Source of the DNA: Paraescarpia echinospica | Taxonomy: Eukaryota > Annelida > Polychaeta > Sabellida > Siboglinidae | DNA: 64,000 nucleotides | Assembly (NCBI GenBank): GCA_020002185.1 | Contig: CM034544.1 | Coordinates: forward strand, 1 to 64,000 | Direction: 5' to 3' | Notes under the pieces: model-generated | The model's database searches: none | Told to the model about the DNA's origin: nothing | Seen by the model: only the letters and a program-made list of their open reading frames with translations | Program-made: the position numbers and the translations under genes | Shown here: positions 1 through 13,500 of the stretch, piece by piece | Layout: each line of letters starts with the position of its first letter | Numbering within the stretch: the first letter of the stretch is position 1

Positions 1-779
1 GATATTATGTTTCCTGCACTGTTTTCTAGTGGTCCCACCTTATCACGAACCTTCTGTTTACTCCTTACATCAGCCTAGAAACCCACGAGATATAATGTTT
101 CCTGCACTGTTTTCTAGTGGTCCCACCTGATCACGAACGTTCTGTTTACTCCTTACATCAGCCTAGAAACCCACGAGATATTATGTTTCCTGCACTGTTT
201 TCTAGTGGTCCCACCTGATCACGAACCTTCTGTTTACTCCTTACATCAGCCTAGAAACCCACGAGATATTATGTTTCCTGCACTGTTTTCTAGTGGTCCC
301 ACCTGATCACGAACCTTCTGTTTACTCCTTACATCAGCCTAGAAACCCACAAGATATTATGTTTCCTGCACTGTTTTCTAGTGGTCCCAACTGATCACGA
401 ACCTTCTGTTTACTCCTTACATCAGCCTAGAAACCCACGAGATATTATGTTTCCTGCACTGTTTTCTAGTGGTCCCACCTGATCATGAACCTTCTGTTTA
501 CTCCTTACATCAGCCTAGAAACCCATGAGATATTATGTTTCCTGCACTGTTTTCTAGTGGTCCCACCTGAACACGAACCTTCTGTTTACTCCTTACATCA
601 GCCTAGAAACCCATCAGATATTATGTTTCCTGCACTGTTTTCTAGTGGTCCCACCTGATCACGAACCTTCTGTTTACTCCTTACATCAGCCTAGAAACCC
701 ATGAGATATTATGTTTCATGCACTGTTTTCTAGTGGTCCCACCTGATCACGAACCTTCTGTTTACTCCTTACATCAGCC

Positions 780-1530
780 CTGAAACCGGGATATTATGTT
801 TCCTGCACTGTTTTCTAGTGGTCCACCTGATCCACGAACCTTCTGTTTCCATGCGGCCTGAGCCAGCAGGATATTATGTTTCCTGCACTGTTTTCGGTCC
901 CACCTTATCACGAACCTTCTGTTTTGCTCATCAGCCTAGAGCCAGCAGGATATTATGTTTCCTGCACTGTTTTCTAGTGGTCCCCACCTTATCATGAACC
1001 TTCTGTTTACTCCTTGTCAGCCTAGAAACCCATCAGATATTATGTTTCCTGCACTGTTTTCTAGTGGTCCTACCTTATCACGATTTCTGTTTGCTCCTTA
1101 CATCAGCCCTAGAAACCCATGGGATGTTATGTTTCCTGCACTGCTTTCTAGTGGTCCCACCTTATCACGAACCTTCTGTTTTACTCCTTACATCAGCCTA
1201 GAAACCCGTAGGGGTCATTGCTTGTTTCCTGCACTGTTTTTCTAGTGGTCCACCTTATCCACGAACCTTCTGTTTACTCCTTACATCAGCCTAGAGCCAT
1301 GGGATATTATGTTTCCCTTACTGCACTGTTTTCTAGTGGTCCCACCTTCTGTTTTACTCCTTACATCGGCCACAGAACCCATAGGATATTATGTTTTGCT
1401 GCACTGTTTTTCGGTGATCCCACCATCTCCAGACTTCTGTTTACTCCGCCATCAGCCTAGAACCCACATGGGATATTGCGTTTCCTGCACTGTTTCTAGT
1501 GGTCCCACCTTATCTCGAACCTTCTGTTTC
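780..1530. repeat. Degenerate, indel-rich patch of satellite A
   Basis: Monomers here carry many one- and two-base insertions or deletions and lost blocks, for example extra C in CCCCACC, extra T in homopolymers, GAGCCAGCAGG in place of GAAACCCATGAG, and missing TCTAGTGG. Neighbours on both sides are clean 88-bp copies. The errors are mostly at homopolymers, which suggests poorly polished long-read consensus rather than old decay, although real divergence cannot be excluded. Confidence 0.7.
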
Positions 1531-3584
1531 CTCCTTACATCAGCCTAGAAACCCATGAGATATTATGTTTCCTGCACTGTTTTCTAGTGGTCCCACCTGA
1601 TCACGAACCTTCTGTTTACTACTTACATCAGCCTAGAAACCCATGAGATATTATGTTTCCTGCACTGTTTTCTAGTGGTCCCACCTGATCACGAACCTTC
1701 TGTTTACTACTTACATCAGCCTAGAAACCCATCAGATATTATGTTTCCTGCACTGTTTACTAGTGGTCCCACCTGATCACGAACCTTCTGTTTACTCCTT
1801 ACATCAGCCTAGAAACCCACGAGATATTATGTTTCCTGCACTGTTTTCTAGTGGTCCCACCTGATGACGAACCTTCTGTTTACTCCTTACATCAGCCTAG
1901 AAACCCATGAGATATTATGTTTCCTGCACTGTTTTCTAGTGGTCCCACCTTATCACGAACCTTCTGTTTACTCCTTACATCAGCCTAGAAACCCACGAGA
2001 TATAATGTTTCCTGCACTGTTTTCTAGTGGTCCCACCTGATCACGAACGTTCTGTTTACTCCTTACATCAGCCTAGAAACCCACGAGATATTATGTTTCC
2101 TGCACTGTTTTCTAGTGGTCCCACCTGATCACGAACCTTCTGTTTACTCCTTACATCAGCCTAGAAACCCACGAGATATTATGTTTCCTGCACTGTTTTC
2201 TAGTGGTCCCACCTGATCACGAACCTTCTGTTTACTCCTTACATCAGCCTAGAAACCCACAAGATATTATGTTTCCTGCACTGTTTTCTAGTGGTCCCAA
2301 CTGATCACGAACCTTCTGTTTACTCCTTACATCAGCCTAGAAACCCACGAGATATTATGTTTCCTGCACTGTTTTCTAGTGGTCCCACCTGATCATGAAC
2401 CTTCTGTTTACTCCTTACATCAGCCTAGAAACCCATGAGATATTATGTTTCCTGCACTGTTTTCTAGTGGTCCCACCTGAACACGAACCTTCTGTTTACT
2501 CCTTACATCAGCCTAGAAACCCATCAGATATTATGTTTCCTGCACTGTTTTCTAGTGGTCCCACCTGATCACGAACCTTCTGTTTACTCCTTACATCAGC
2601 CTAGAAACCCATGAGATATTATGTTTCATGCACTGTTTTCTAGTGGTCCCACCTGATCACGAACCTTCTGTTTACTCCTTACATCAGCCTAGAAACCCAT
2701 GAGATATTATGTTTCCTGCACTGTTTTCTAGTGGTCCCACCTTATCACGAACCTTCTGTTTATTCCTTACATCAGTCTGGAAACCCATGAGATATTGTGT
2801 TTCCTGCACTGTTTTCTAGTGGTCCCACCTTATCACGAACCTTCTGTTTACTCCTTACATCAGCCTAGAAACCCATGAGATATTATGTTTCCTGCACTGT
2901 TTTCTAGTGGTCCCACCTTATCATGAACCTTCTGTTTACTCCTTACATCAGCCTAGAAACCCATCAGATATTATGTTTCCTGCACTGTTTTCTAGTGGTC
3001 CTACCTTATCACGAACCTTCTGTTTACTCCTTACATCAGCCTAGAAACCCATGAGATATTATGTTTCCTGCACTGTTTTCTAGTGGTCCCACCTTATCAC
3101 GAACCTTCTGTTTACTCCTTACATCAGCCTAGAAACCCATCAGATATTACGTTTCCTGCACTGTTTTCTAGGGGTCCCACCTTATCTCGAACCTTCTGTT
3201 TACTCCTTGTATCAGCCTAGAAACCCATCAGATATTACGTTTCCTGCACTGTTTTCTAGGGGTCCCACCTTATCTCGAACCTTCTGTTTACTCCTTGCAT
3301 CAGCCTAGAAACCCATCAGATATTACGTTTCCTGCACTGTTTTCTAGGGGTCCCACCTTATCTCGAACCTTCTGTTTACTCCTTGCATCAGCCTAGAAAC
3401 CCATGAGATATTATGTTTCCTGCACTGTTTTCTAGTGGTCCCACCTTATCACGAACCTTCTGTTTACTCCTTACATCAGCCTAGAAACCCATCAGATATT
3501 ATGTTTCCTGCACTGTTTTCTAGTGGTCCCACCTGATCACGAACCTTCTGTTTACTTCTTACATCAGCCTAGAAACCCATGAGA

Positions 3585-3855
3585 TATTATGTGTTTCCTG
3601 CACTGTTTTTCCTGGATTGTCCCACCTTATCCACGAACCTTCTGTTTTACTCCTTACATCAATACAAGAGCCACTTGGATATTACGTTTCCTGCACTGTT
3701 TTCCTAGTGGTCCCCACCTTATCACAGACCTTCTGTTTTACTCCTTACATCAGCCTAGAAACCCATGAGATATTATGTTTCCCTGCACTGTTTTCTAGTG
3801 GTCCACCTTATCTCGAACTTCTATTTTATCCTTACATCAGCCTAGAGAGCCCATG
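3585..3855. repeat. Second indel-rich patch of satellite A
   Basis: About three monomers contain the same kind of indels (GTGTTTCC, TTTTTCCTGGATTG, TTATCCACG, a CAATACAAGAGCC replacement) between otherwise clean copies. A smaller example lies near 6,505-6,535. The pattern resembles the patch at 780-1,530. Confidence 0.65.
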
Positions 3856-4639
3856 AGATATTATGTTTCCTGCACTGTTTTCTAGGGGTCCCACCTTAAC
3901 TCGAACCTTCTGTTTACTCCTTGCATCAGCCTAGAAACCCATCAGATATTACGTTTCCTGCACTGTTTTCTAGGGGTCCCACCTTATCTCGAACCTTCTG
4001 TTTACTCCTTGCATCAACCTAGAAACCCATCAGATATTACGTTTCCTGCACTGTTTTCTAGGGGTCCCACCTTATCTCGAACCTTCTGTTTACTCCTTGC
4101 ATCAGCCTAGAAACCCATCAGATATTACGTTTCCTGCACTGTTTTCTAGGGGTCCCACCTTATCTCGAACCTTCTGTTTACTCCTTGCATCAGCCTAGAA
4201 ACCCATCAGATATTACGTTTCCTGCACTGTTTTCTAGTGGTCCCACCTTATCTCGAACCTTCTGTTTACTCCTTACATCAGCCTAGAAACCCATCAGATA
4301 TTATGTTTCCTGCACTGTTTTCTAGTGGGCCCACCTTATCACGAACCTTCTGTTTACTCCTTACATCAGCCTAGAAACCCATGAGATATTACGTTTCCTG
4401 CACTGTTTTCTAGTGGTCCCACCTTATCACGAACCTTCTGTTTACTCCTTACATCAGCCTAGACACCCATGAGATATTATGTTTCCTGCACTGTTTTCTA
4501 GTGGTCCCACCTGATCACGAACCTTCTGTTTACTCCTTACATCAGCCTAGAAACCCATCACATATTATGTTTCCTGCACTGTTTTCTAGTGGTCCCACCT
4601 GATCACGAACCTTCTGTTTACTCCTTACATCAGCCTAGA

Positions 4640-4971
4640 TATTGAAGGGTTATGAAAATATTGATAGAAATATGTTTTTCTCAGTTAAGAAAGATAGAAG
4701 GACTAGAGGACATGATCTTGCATTAGCAAAGGAGCAGAGTAGATTGGATATAAGAAAGTTTTCATTTTCACAAAGGACTGTAAATGAATGGAACAGATTA
4801 CCTGCTGATTGTGTGGGTGCTAGTAGCGTGAATATGTTTAAAAATAAAATCGACACATACCTCAGACGGGCTGGATACACATAGATAAAAAGGTCGGACT
4901 CTCGATAAGCCAAGGGCTTACTTGTCCACCTGCTACCTAGAGTAATTCTCTGGGTGGCAATCTTGTTAAAT
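4640..4971 (+). mobile_element. LINE 3'-end fragment inside satellite A (copy 1)
   Basis: A 332-bp non-satellite insert interrupts the array and is flanked by CTAGA at 4,635-4,639 and 4,972-4,976, which could be a 5-bp target duplication or monomer sequence. Plus-strand translation from about 4,645 to the TAG at 4,882-4,884 gives the C-terminal tail of a non-LTR retrotransposon reverse transcriptase: TRGHDLALAK, then RKFSFSQRTVNEWNRLPADC, then FKNKIDTYLRRAGY. The WNxLP and FKNxID elements are typical of CR1/RTE/jockey-type ORF2 C-termini. About 90 bases of 3' UTR follow. It has no polymerase core, so it is a dead, 5'-truncated insertion. The same insert is found 2,628 bases downstream. Confidence 0.85.
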
Positions 4972-7267
4972 CTAGAAACCCATGAGATATTATGTTTCCT
5001 GCACTGTTTTCTAGTGGTCCCACCTGATCACGAACCTTCTGTTTACTCCTTACATCAGCCTAGAAACCCACGAGATATTATGTTTCCTGCACTGTTTTCT
5101 AGTGGTCCCACCTTATCACGAACCTTCTGTTTACTCCTTACATCAGCCTAGAAACCCACGAGATATTATGTTTCCTGCACTGTTTTCTAGTGGTCCCACC
5201 TGATCACGAACGTTCTGTTTACTCCTTACATCAGCCTAGAAACCCACGAGATATTATGTTTCCTGCACTGTTTTCTAGTGGTCCCACCTGATCACGAACC
5301 TTCTGTTTACTCCTTACATCAGCCTAGAAACCCACGAGATATTATGTTTCCTGCACTGTTTTCTAGTGGTCCCACCTGATCACGAACCTTCTGTTTACTC
5401 CTTACATCAGCCTAGAAACCCACAAGATATTATGTTTCCTGCACTGTTTTCTAGTGGTCCCACCTGATCACGAACCTTCTGTTTACTCCTTACATCAGCC
5501 TAGAAACCCACGAGATATTATGTTTTATGCACTGTTTTCTAGTGGTCCCACCTGATCATGAACCTTCTGTTTACTCCTTACATCAGCCTAGAAACCCATG
5601 AGATATTATGTTTCCTGCACTGTTTTCTAGTGGTCCCACCTGAACACGAACCTTCTGTTTACTCCTTACATCAGCCTAGAAACCCATCAGATATTATGTT
5701 TCCTGCACTGTTTTCTAGTGGTCCCACCTGATCACGAACCTTCTGTTTACTCCTTACATCAGCCTAGAAACCCATGAGATATTATGTTTCCTGCACTGTT
5801 TTCTAGTGGTCCCACCTGATCACGAACCTTCTGTTTACTCCTTACATCAGCCTAGAAACCCATGAGATATTATGTTTCCTGCACTGTTTTCTAGTGGTCC
5901 CACCTGATCACGAACCTTCTGTTTACTCCTTACATCAGCCTAGAAACCCATGAGATATTATGTTTCCTGCACTGTTTTCTAGTGGTCCCACCTGATGACG
6001 AACCTTCTGTTTACTCCTTACATCAGCCTAGAAACCCATGAGATATTATGTTTCCTGCACTGTTTTCTAGTGGTCCCACCTTATCACGAACCTTCTGTTT
6101 ACTCCTTACATCAGCCTAGAAACCCATCAGATATTATGTTTCCTGCACTGTTTTCTAGTGGTCCCACCTGATCACGAACCTTCTGTTTACTTCTTACATC
6201 AGCCTAGAAACCCATGAGATATTATGTTTCCTGCACTGTTTTCTAGTTGTCCCACCTTATCACGAACCTTCTGTTTACTCCTTACATCAGACTAGAAACC
6301 CATGAGATATTACGTTTCCTGCACTGTTTTCTAGTGGTCCCACCTTATCACGAACCTTCTGTTTACTCCTTACATCAGCCTAGAAACCCATGAGATATTA
6401 CGTTTCCTGCACTGTTTTCTAGTGGTCCCACCTTATCATGAACCTTCTGTTTACTCCTTACATCAGCCTAGAAACCCATGAGATATTATGTTTCCTGCAC
6501 TGTTTTCCTGAGTGGTCCCACCTGATCCACGAACCTTCTGTTTACTCCTTACATCAGCCTAGAAACCCATGAGATATTATGTTTCCTGCACTGTTTTCTA
6601 GTGGTCCCACCTGATCACGAACCTTCTGTTTACTCCTTACATCAGCCTAGAAACCCATGAGATATTATGTTTCCTGCACTGTTTTCTAGTGGTCCCACCT
6701 GATGACGAACCTTCTGTTTACTCCTTACATCAGCCTAGAAACCCATGAGATATTATGTTTCCTGCACTGTTTTCTAGTTGTCCCACCTTATCACGAACCT
6801 TCTGTTTACTCCTTAGATCAGCCTAGAAACCCATGAGATATTATGTTTCCTGCACTGTTTTCTAGTGGTCCCACCTTATCACGAACCTTCTGTTTACTCC
6901 TTACATCAGCCTAGAAACCCATGAGATATTATGTTTCCTGCACTGTTTTCTAGTGGTCCCACCTTATCACGAACCTTCTGTTTACTCCTTACATCAGCCT
7001 AGAAACCCATGAGATATTACGTTTCCTGCACTGTTTTCTAGTGGTCCCAACTTATCACGAACCTTCTGTTTACTCCTTACATCAGCCTAGAAACCCATGA
7101 GATATTATGTTTCCTGCACTGTTTTCTAGTGGTCCCACCTGATCACGAACCTTCTGTTTACTCCTTACATCAGCCTAGAAACCCATCACATATTATGTTT
7201 CCTGCACTGTTTTCTAGTGGTCCCACCTGATCACGAACCTTCTGTTTACTCCTTACATCAGCCTAGA

Positions 7268-7599
7268 TATTGAAGGGTTATGAAAATATTGATAGAAATA
7301 TGTTTTTCTCAGTTAAGAAAGATAGAAGGACTAGAGGACATGATCTTGCATTAGCAAAGGAGCAGAGTAGATTGGATATAAGAAAGTTTTCATTTTCACA
7401 AAGGACTGTAAATGAATGGAACAGATTACCTGCTGATTGTGTGGGTGCTAATAGCGTGAATATGTTTAAAAATAAAATCGACACATACCTCAGACGGGCT
7501 GGATACACATAGATAAAAAGGTCGGACTCTCGATAAGCCAAGGGCTTACTTGTCCACCTGCTACCTAGAGTAATTCTCTGGGTGGCAATCTTGTTAAAT
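7268..7599 (+). mobile_element. LINE 3'-end fragment inside satellite A (copy 2)
   Basis: This is the same 332-bp insert as at 4,640-4,971. I see a single base difference (AGT to AAT, Ser to Asn, near 7,451). The flanks match too: the unusual monomer variant CATCACATATTATG precedes both. It is therefore a segmental copy of satellite plus LINE, not a second LINE insertion. Confidence 0.87.
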
Positions 7600-10500
7600 C
7601 TAGAAACCCATGAGATATTATGTTTCCTGCACTGTTTTCTAGTGGTCCCACCTGATCACGAACCTTCTGTTTACTCCTTACATCAGCCTAGAAACCCATG
7701 AGATATTATGTTTCCTGCACTGTTTTCTAGTGGTCCCACCTTATCACGAACCTTCTGTTTACTCCTTACATCAGCCTAGAAACCCACGAGATATAATGTT
7801 TCCTGCACTGTTTTCTAGTGGTCCCACCTGATCACGAACGTTCTGTTTACTCCTTACATCAGCCTAGAAACCCACGAGATATTATGTTTCCTGCACTGTT
7901 TTCTAGTGGTCCCACCTGATCACGAACCTTCTGTTTACTCCTTACATCAGCCTAGAAACCCACGAGATATTATGTTTCCTGCACTGTTTTCTAGTGGTCC
8001 CACCTGATCACGAACCTTCTGTTTACTCCTTACATCAGCCTAGAAACCCACGAGATATTATGTTTCCTGCACTGTTTTCTAGAGGTCCCACCTGATCACG
8101 AACCTTCTGTTTACTCCTTACATCAGCCTAGAAACCCACAAGATATTATGTTTCCTGCACTGTTTTCTAGTGGTCCCACCTGATCACGAACCTTCTGTTT
8201 ACTCCTTACATCAGCCTAGAAACCCACGAGATATTATGTTTTATGCACTGTTTTCTAGTGGTCCCACCTGATCATGAACCTTCTGTTTACTCCTTACATC
8301 AGCCTAGAAACCCATGAGATATTATGTTTCCTGCACTGTTTTCTAGTGGTCCCACCTGAACACGAACCTTCTGTTTACTCCTTACATCAGCCTAGAAACC
8401 CATCAGATATTATGTTTCCTGCACTGTTTTCTAGTGGTCCCACCTGATCACGAACCTTCTGTTTACTCCTTACATCAGCCTAGAAACCCATGAGATATTA
8501 TGTTTCCTGCACTGTTTTCTAGTGGTCCCACCTGATCACGAACATTCTGTTTACTCCTTACATCAGCCTAGAAACCCATGAGATATTATGTTTCCTGCAC
8601 TGTTTTCTAGTGGTCCCACCTGATCACGATCCTTCTGTTTACTCCTTACATCAGCCTAGAAACCCATCAGATATTATGTTTCCTGCACTGTTTTCTAGTG
8701 GTCCCACCTTATCACGAACCTTCTGTTTACTCCTTACATCAGCCTAGAAACCCATGAGATATTATGTTTCCTGCACTGTTTTCTAGTGGTCCCACCTTAT
8801 CATGAACCTTCTGTTTACTCCTTACATCAGCCTAGAAACCCATCAGATATTATGTTTCCTGCACTGTTTTCTAGTGGTCCTACCTTATCACGAACCTTCT
8901 GTTTACTCCTTACATCAGCCTAGAAACCCATGAGATATTATGTTTCCTGCACTGTTTTCTAGTGGTCCCACCTTATCTCGAACCTTCTGTTTACTCCTTA
9001 CATCAGCCTAGAAACCCATCAGATATTATGTTTCCTCCACTGTTTTCTAGTGGTCCCACCTTATCTCGAACCTTCTGTTTACTCCTTACATCAGCCTAGA
9101 AACCCATCAGATATTACGTTTCCTGCACTGTTTTCTAGTGGTCCCACCTTATCTCGAACCTTCTGTTTACTCCTTGCATCAGCCTAGAAACCCATGAGAT
9201 ATTATGTTTCCTGCACTGTTTTCTAGAGTAGTGGTCCCACCTGATCACGAACCTTCTGTTTACTCCTTTACATCAGCCTAGAAACCCATCAGATATTATG
9301 TTTCGCACTGTTTCTAGTGGTCCCACCTTATCACGAACCTTCTGTTTACTACTTACATCAGCCTAGAACCCCATCAGATATTATGTTTCCTGCACTGTTT
9401 ACTAGTGGTCCCACCTGATCACGAACCTTCTGTTTACTCCTTACATCAGCCTAGAAACCCACGAGATATTATGTTTCCTGCACTGTTTTCTAGTGGTCCC
9501 ACCTGATCACGAACCTTCTGTTTACTCCTTACATCAGCCTAGAAACCCACGAGATATTATGTTTCCTGCACTGTTTTCTAGTGGTCCCACCTTATCACGA
9601 ACCTTCTGTTTACTCCTTACATCAGCCTAGAAACCCACGAGATATAATGTTTCCTGCACTGTTTTCTAGTGGTCCCACCTGATCACGAACGTTCTGTTTA
9701 CTCCTTACATCAGCCTAGAAACCCACGAGATATTATGTTTCCTGCACTGTTTTCTAGTGGTCCCACCTGATCACGAACCTTCTGTTTACTCCTTACATCA
9801 GCCTAGAAACCCACGAGATATTATGTTTCCTGCACTGTTTTCTAGAGGTCCCACCTGATCACGAACCTTCTGTTTACTCCTTACATCAGCCTAGAAACCC
9901 ACAAGATATTATGTTTCCTGCACTGTTTTCTAGTGGTCCCACCTGATCACGAACCTTCTGTTTACTCCTTACATCAGCCTAGAAACCCACGAGATATTAT
10001 GTTTCCTGCACTGTTTTCTAGTGGTCCCACCTGATCATGAACCTTCTGTTTACTCCTTACATCAGCCTAGAAACCCATGAGATATTATGTTTCCTGCACT
10101 GTTTTCTAGTGGTCCCACCTGAACACGAACCTTCTGTTTACTCCTTACATCAGCCTAGAAACCCATCAGATATTATGTTTCCTGCACTGTTTTCTAGTGG
10201 TCCCACCTGATCACGAACCTTCTGTTTACTCCTTACATCAGCCTAGAAACCCATGAGATATTATGTTTCCTGCACTGTTTTCTAGTGGTCCCACCTGATC
10301 ACGAACCTTCTGTTTACTCCTTACATCAGCCTAGAAACCCATGAGATATTATGTTTCCTGCACTGTTTTCTAGTGGTCCCACCTTATCACGAACCTTCTG
10401 TTTACTCCTTACATCAGCCTAGAAACCCATGAGATATTATGTTTCCTGCACTGTTTTCTAGTGGTCCCACCTTATCTCGAACCTTCTGTTTACTCCTTAC

Positions 10501-13500
10501 ATCAGCCTAGAAACCCATCAGATATTATGTTTCCTGCACTGTTTTCTAGTGGTCCCACCTTATCACGAACCTTCTGTTTACTCCTTACATCAGCCTAGAA
10601 ACCCATCAGATATTATGTTTCCTGCACTGTTTTCTAGTGGTCCCACCTTATCACGAACCTTCTGTTTACTCCTTACATCAGCCTAGAAACCCATGAGATA
10701 TTATGTTTCCTGCACTGTTTTCTAGTGGTCCCACCTTATCACGAACCTTCTGTTTACTCCTTACATCAGCCTAGAAACCCATGAGATATTATGTTTCCTG
10801 CACTGTTTTCTAGTGGTCCTACCTTATCACGAACCTTCTGTTTACTCCTTACATCAGCCTAGAAACCCATGAGATATTATGTTTCCTGCACTGTTTTCTA
10901 GTGGTCCCACCTTATCACGAACCTTCTGTTTACTCCTTACATCAGCCTAGAAACCCATGAGATATTATGTTTCCTGCACTGTTTTCTAGTGGTCCCACCT
11001 TATCTCGAACCTTCTGTTTACTCCTTACATCAGCCTAGAAACCCATGAGATATTACGTTTCCTGCACTGTTTTCTAGTGGTCCCACCTTATCTCGAACCT
11101 TCTGTTTACTCCTTACATCAGCCTAGAAACCCATGAGATATTATGTTTCCTGCACTGTTTTCTAGTGGTCCCACCTGATCACGAACCTTCTGTTTACTCC
11201 TTACATCAGCCTAGAAACCCATGAGATATTATGTTTCCTGCACTGTTTTCTAGTGGTCCCACCTGATCACGAACCTTCTGTTTACTACTTACATCAGCCT
11301 AGAAACCCATCAGATATTATGTTTCCTGCACTGTTTACTAGTGGTCCCACCTGATCACGAACCTTCTGTTTACTCCTTACATCAGCCTAGAAACCCACGA
11401 GATATTATGTTTCCTGCACTGTTTTCTAGTGGTCCCACCTGATCACGAACCTTCTGTTTACTCCTTACATCAGCCTAGAAACCCATGAGATATTATGTTT
11501 CCTGCACTGTTTTCTAGTGGTCCCACCTTATCACGAACCTTCTGTTTACTCCTTACATCAGCCTAGAAACCCATGAGATATTATGTTTCCTGCACTGTTT
11601 TCTAGTGGTCCCACCTGATCACGAACGTTCTGTTTACTCCTTACATCAGCCTAGAAACCCACGAGATATTATGTTTCCTGCACTGTTTTCTAGTGGTCCC
11701 ACCTGATCACGAACCTTCTGTTTACTCCTTACATCAGCCTAGAAACCCACGAGATATTATGTTTCCTGCACTGTTTTCTAGTGGTCCCACCTGATCACGA
11801 ACCTTCTGTTTACTCCTTACATCAGCCTAGAAACCCACAAGATATTATGTTTCCTGCACTGTTTTCTAGTGGTCCCAACTGATCACGAACCTTCTGTTTA
11901 CTCCTTACATCAGCCTAGAAACCCACGAGATATTATGTTTCCTGCACTGTTTTCTAGTGGTCCCACCTTATCACGAACCTTCTGTTTACTCCTTACATCA
12001 GCCTAGAAACCCATGAGATATTATGTTTCCTGCACTGTTTTCTAGTGGTCCCACCTGATCACGAACCTTCTGTTTACTCCTTACATCAGCCTAGAAACCC
12101 ATCAGATATTATGTTTCCTGCACTGTTTTCTAGTGGTCCCACCTGATCACGAACCTTCTGTTTACTCCTTACATCAGCCTAGAAACCCATGAGATATTAT
12201 GTTTCCTGCACTGTTTTCTAGTGGTCCCACCTGATCACGAACCTTCTGTTTACTCCTTACATCAGCCTAGAAACCCATGAGATATTATGTTTCCTGCACT
12301 GTTTTCTAGTGGTCCCACCTGATCACGAACCTTCTGTTTACTCCTTACATCAGCCTAGACACCCATGAGATATTATGTTTCCTGCACTGTTTTCTAGTGG
12401 TCCCACCTTATCACGAACCTTCTGTTTACTCCTTACATCAGCCTAGAAACCCATCAGATATTATGTTTCCTGCACTGTTTTCTAGTGGTCCCACCTTATC
12501 ACGAACCTTCTGTTTACTCCTTACATCAGCCTAGAAACCCATGAGATATTATGTTTCCTGCACTGTTTTCTACTGGTCCCACCATATCACGAACCTTCTG
12601 TTTACTCCTTACATCAGCCTAGACACCCATGAGATATTATGTTTCCTGCACTGTTTTCTAGTGGTCCCACCTGATCACGAACCTTCTGTTTACTCCTTAC
12701 ATCAACCTAGAAACCCATCAGATATTATGTTTCCTGCACTGTTTTCTAGTGGTCCCACCTAATCACGAACCTTCTGTTTACTCCTTACATCAGCCTAGAA
12801 ACCCATGAGATATTATGTTTCCTACACTGTTTTCTACTGGTCCCACCTTATCACGAACCTTCTGTTTACTCCTTACATCAGCCTAGACACCCATGAGATA
12901 TTATGTTTCCTGCACTGTTTTCTAGTGGTCCCACCTTATCTCGAACTTTCTGTTTACTCCTTACATCAGCCTAGAAACCCATCAGATATTATGTTTCCTG
13001 CACTGTTTTCTAGTGGTCTCACCTGATCACGAACCTTCTGTTTACTCTTTACATCAGCCTAGAAACCCATCAGATATTACGTTTCCTGCACTGTTTTCTA
13101 GTGGTCCCACCTGATCACGAACCTTCTGTTTACTCCTTACATCAGCCTAGAAACCCATGAGATATTACGTTTCCTGCACTGTTTTCTAGTGGTCCCACCT
13201 TATCTCGAACTTTCTGTTTACTCCTTACATCAGCCTAGAAACCCATCAGATATTATGTTTCCTGCACTGTTTTCTAGTGGTCCCACCTTATCACGAACCT
13301 TCTGTTTACTCCTTACATCAGCCTAGAATCCCATCAGATATTATGTTTCCTGCACTGTTTTCTAGTGGTCCCACCTTATCACGAACCTTCTGTTTACTCC
13401 TTACATCAGCCTAGAAACCCATCAGATATTACGTTTCCTGCACTGTTTTCTAGTGGTCCCACCTTATCACGAACATTCTGTTTACTCCTTACATCAGCCT

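Noticed and set aside
4650..4913. Minus-strand 87-codon frame and its copy at 7,278-7,541
   Set aside because: They are antisense to the recognisable LINE C-terminus on the plus strand.
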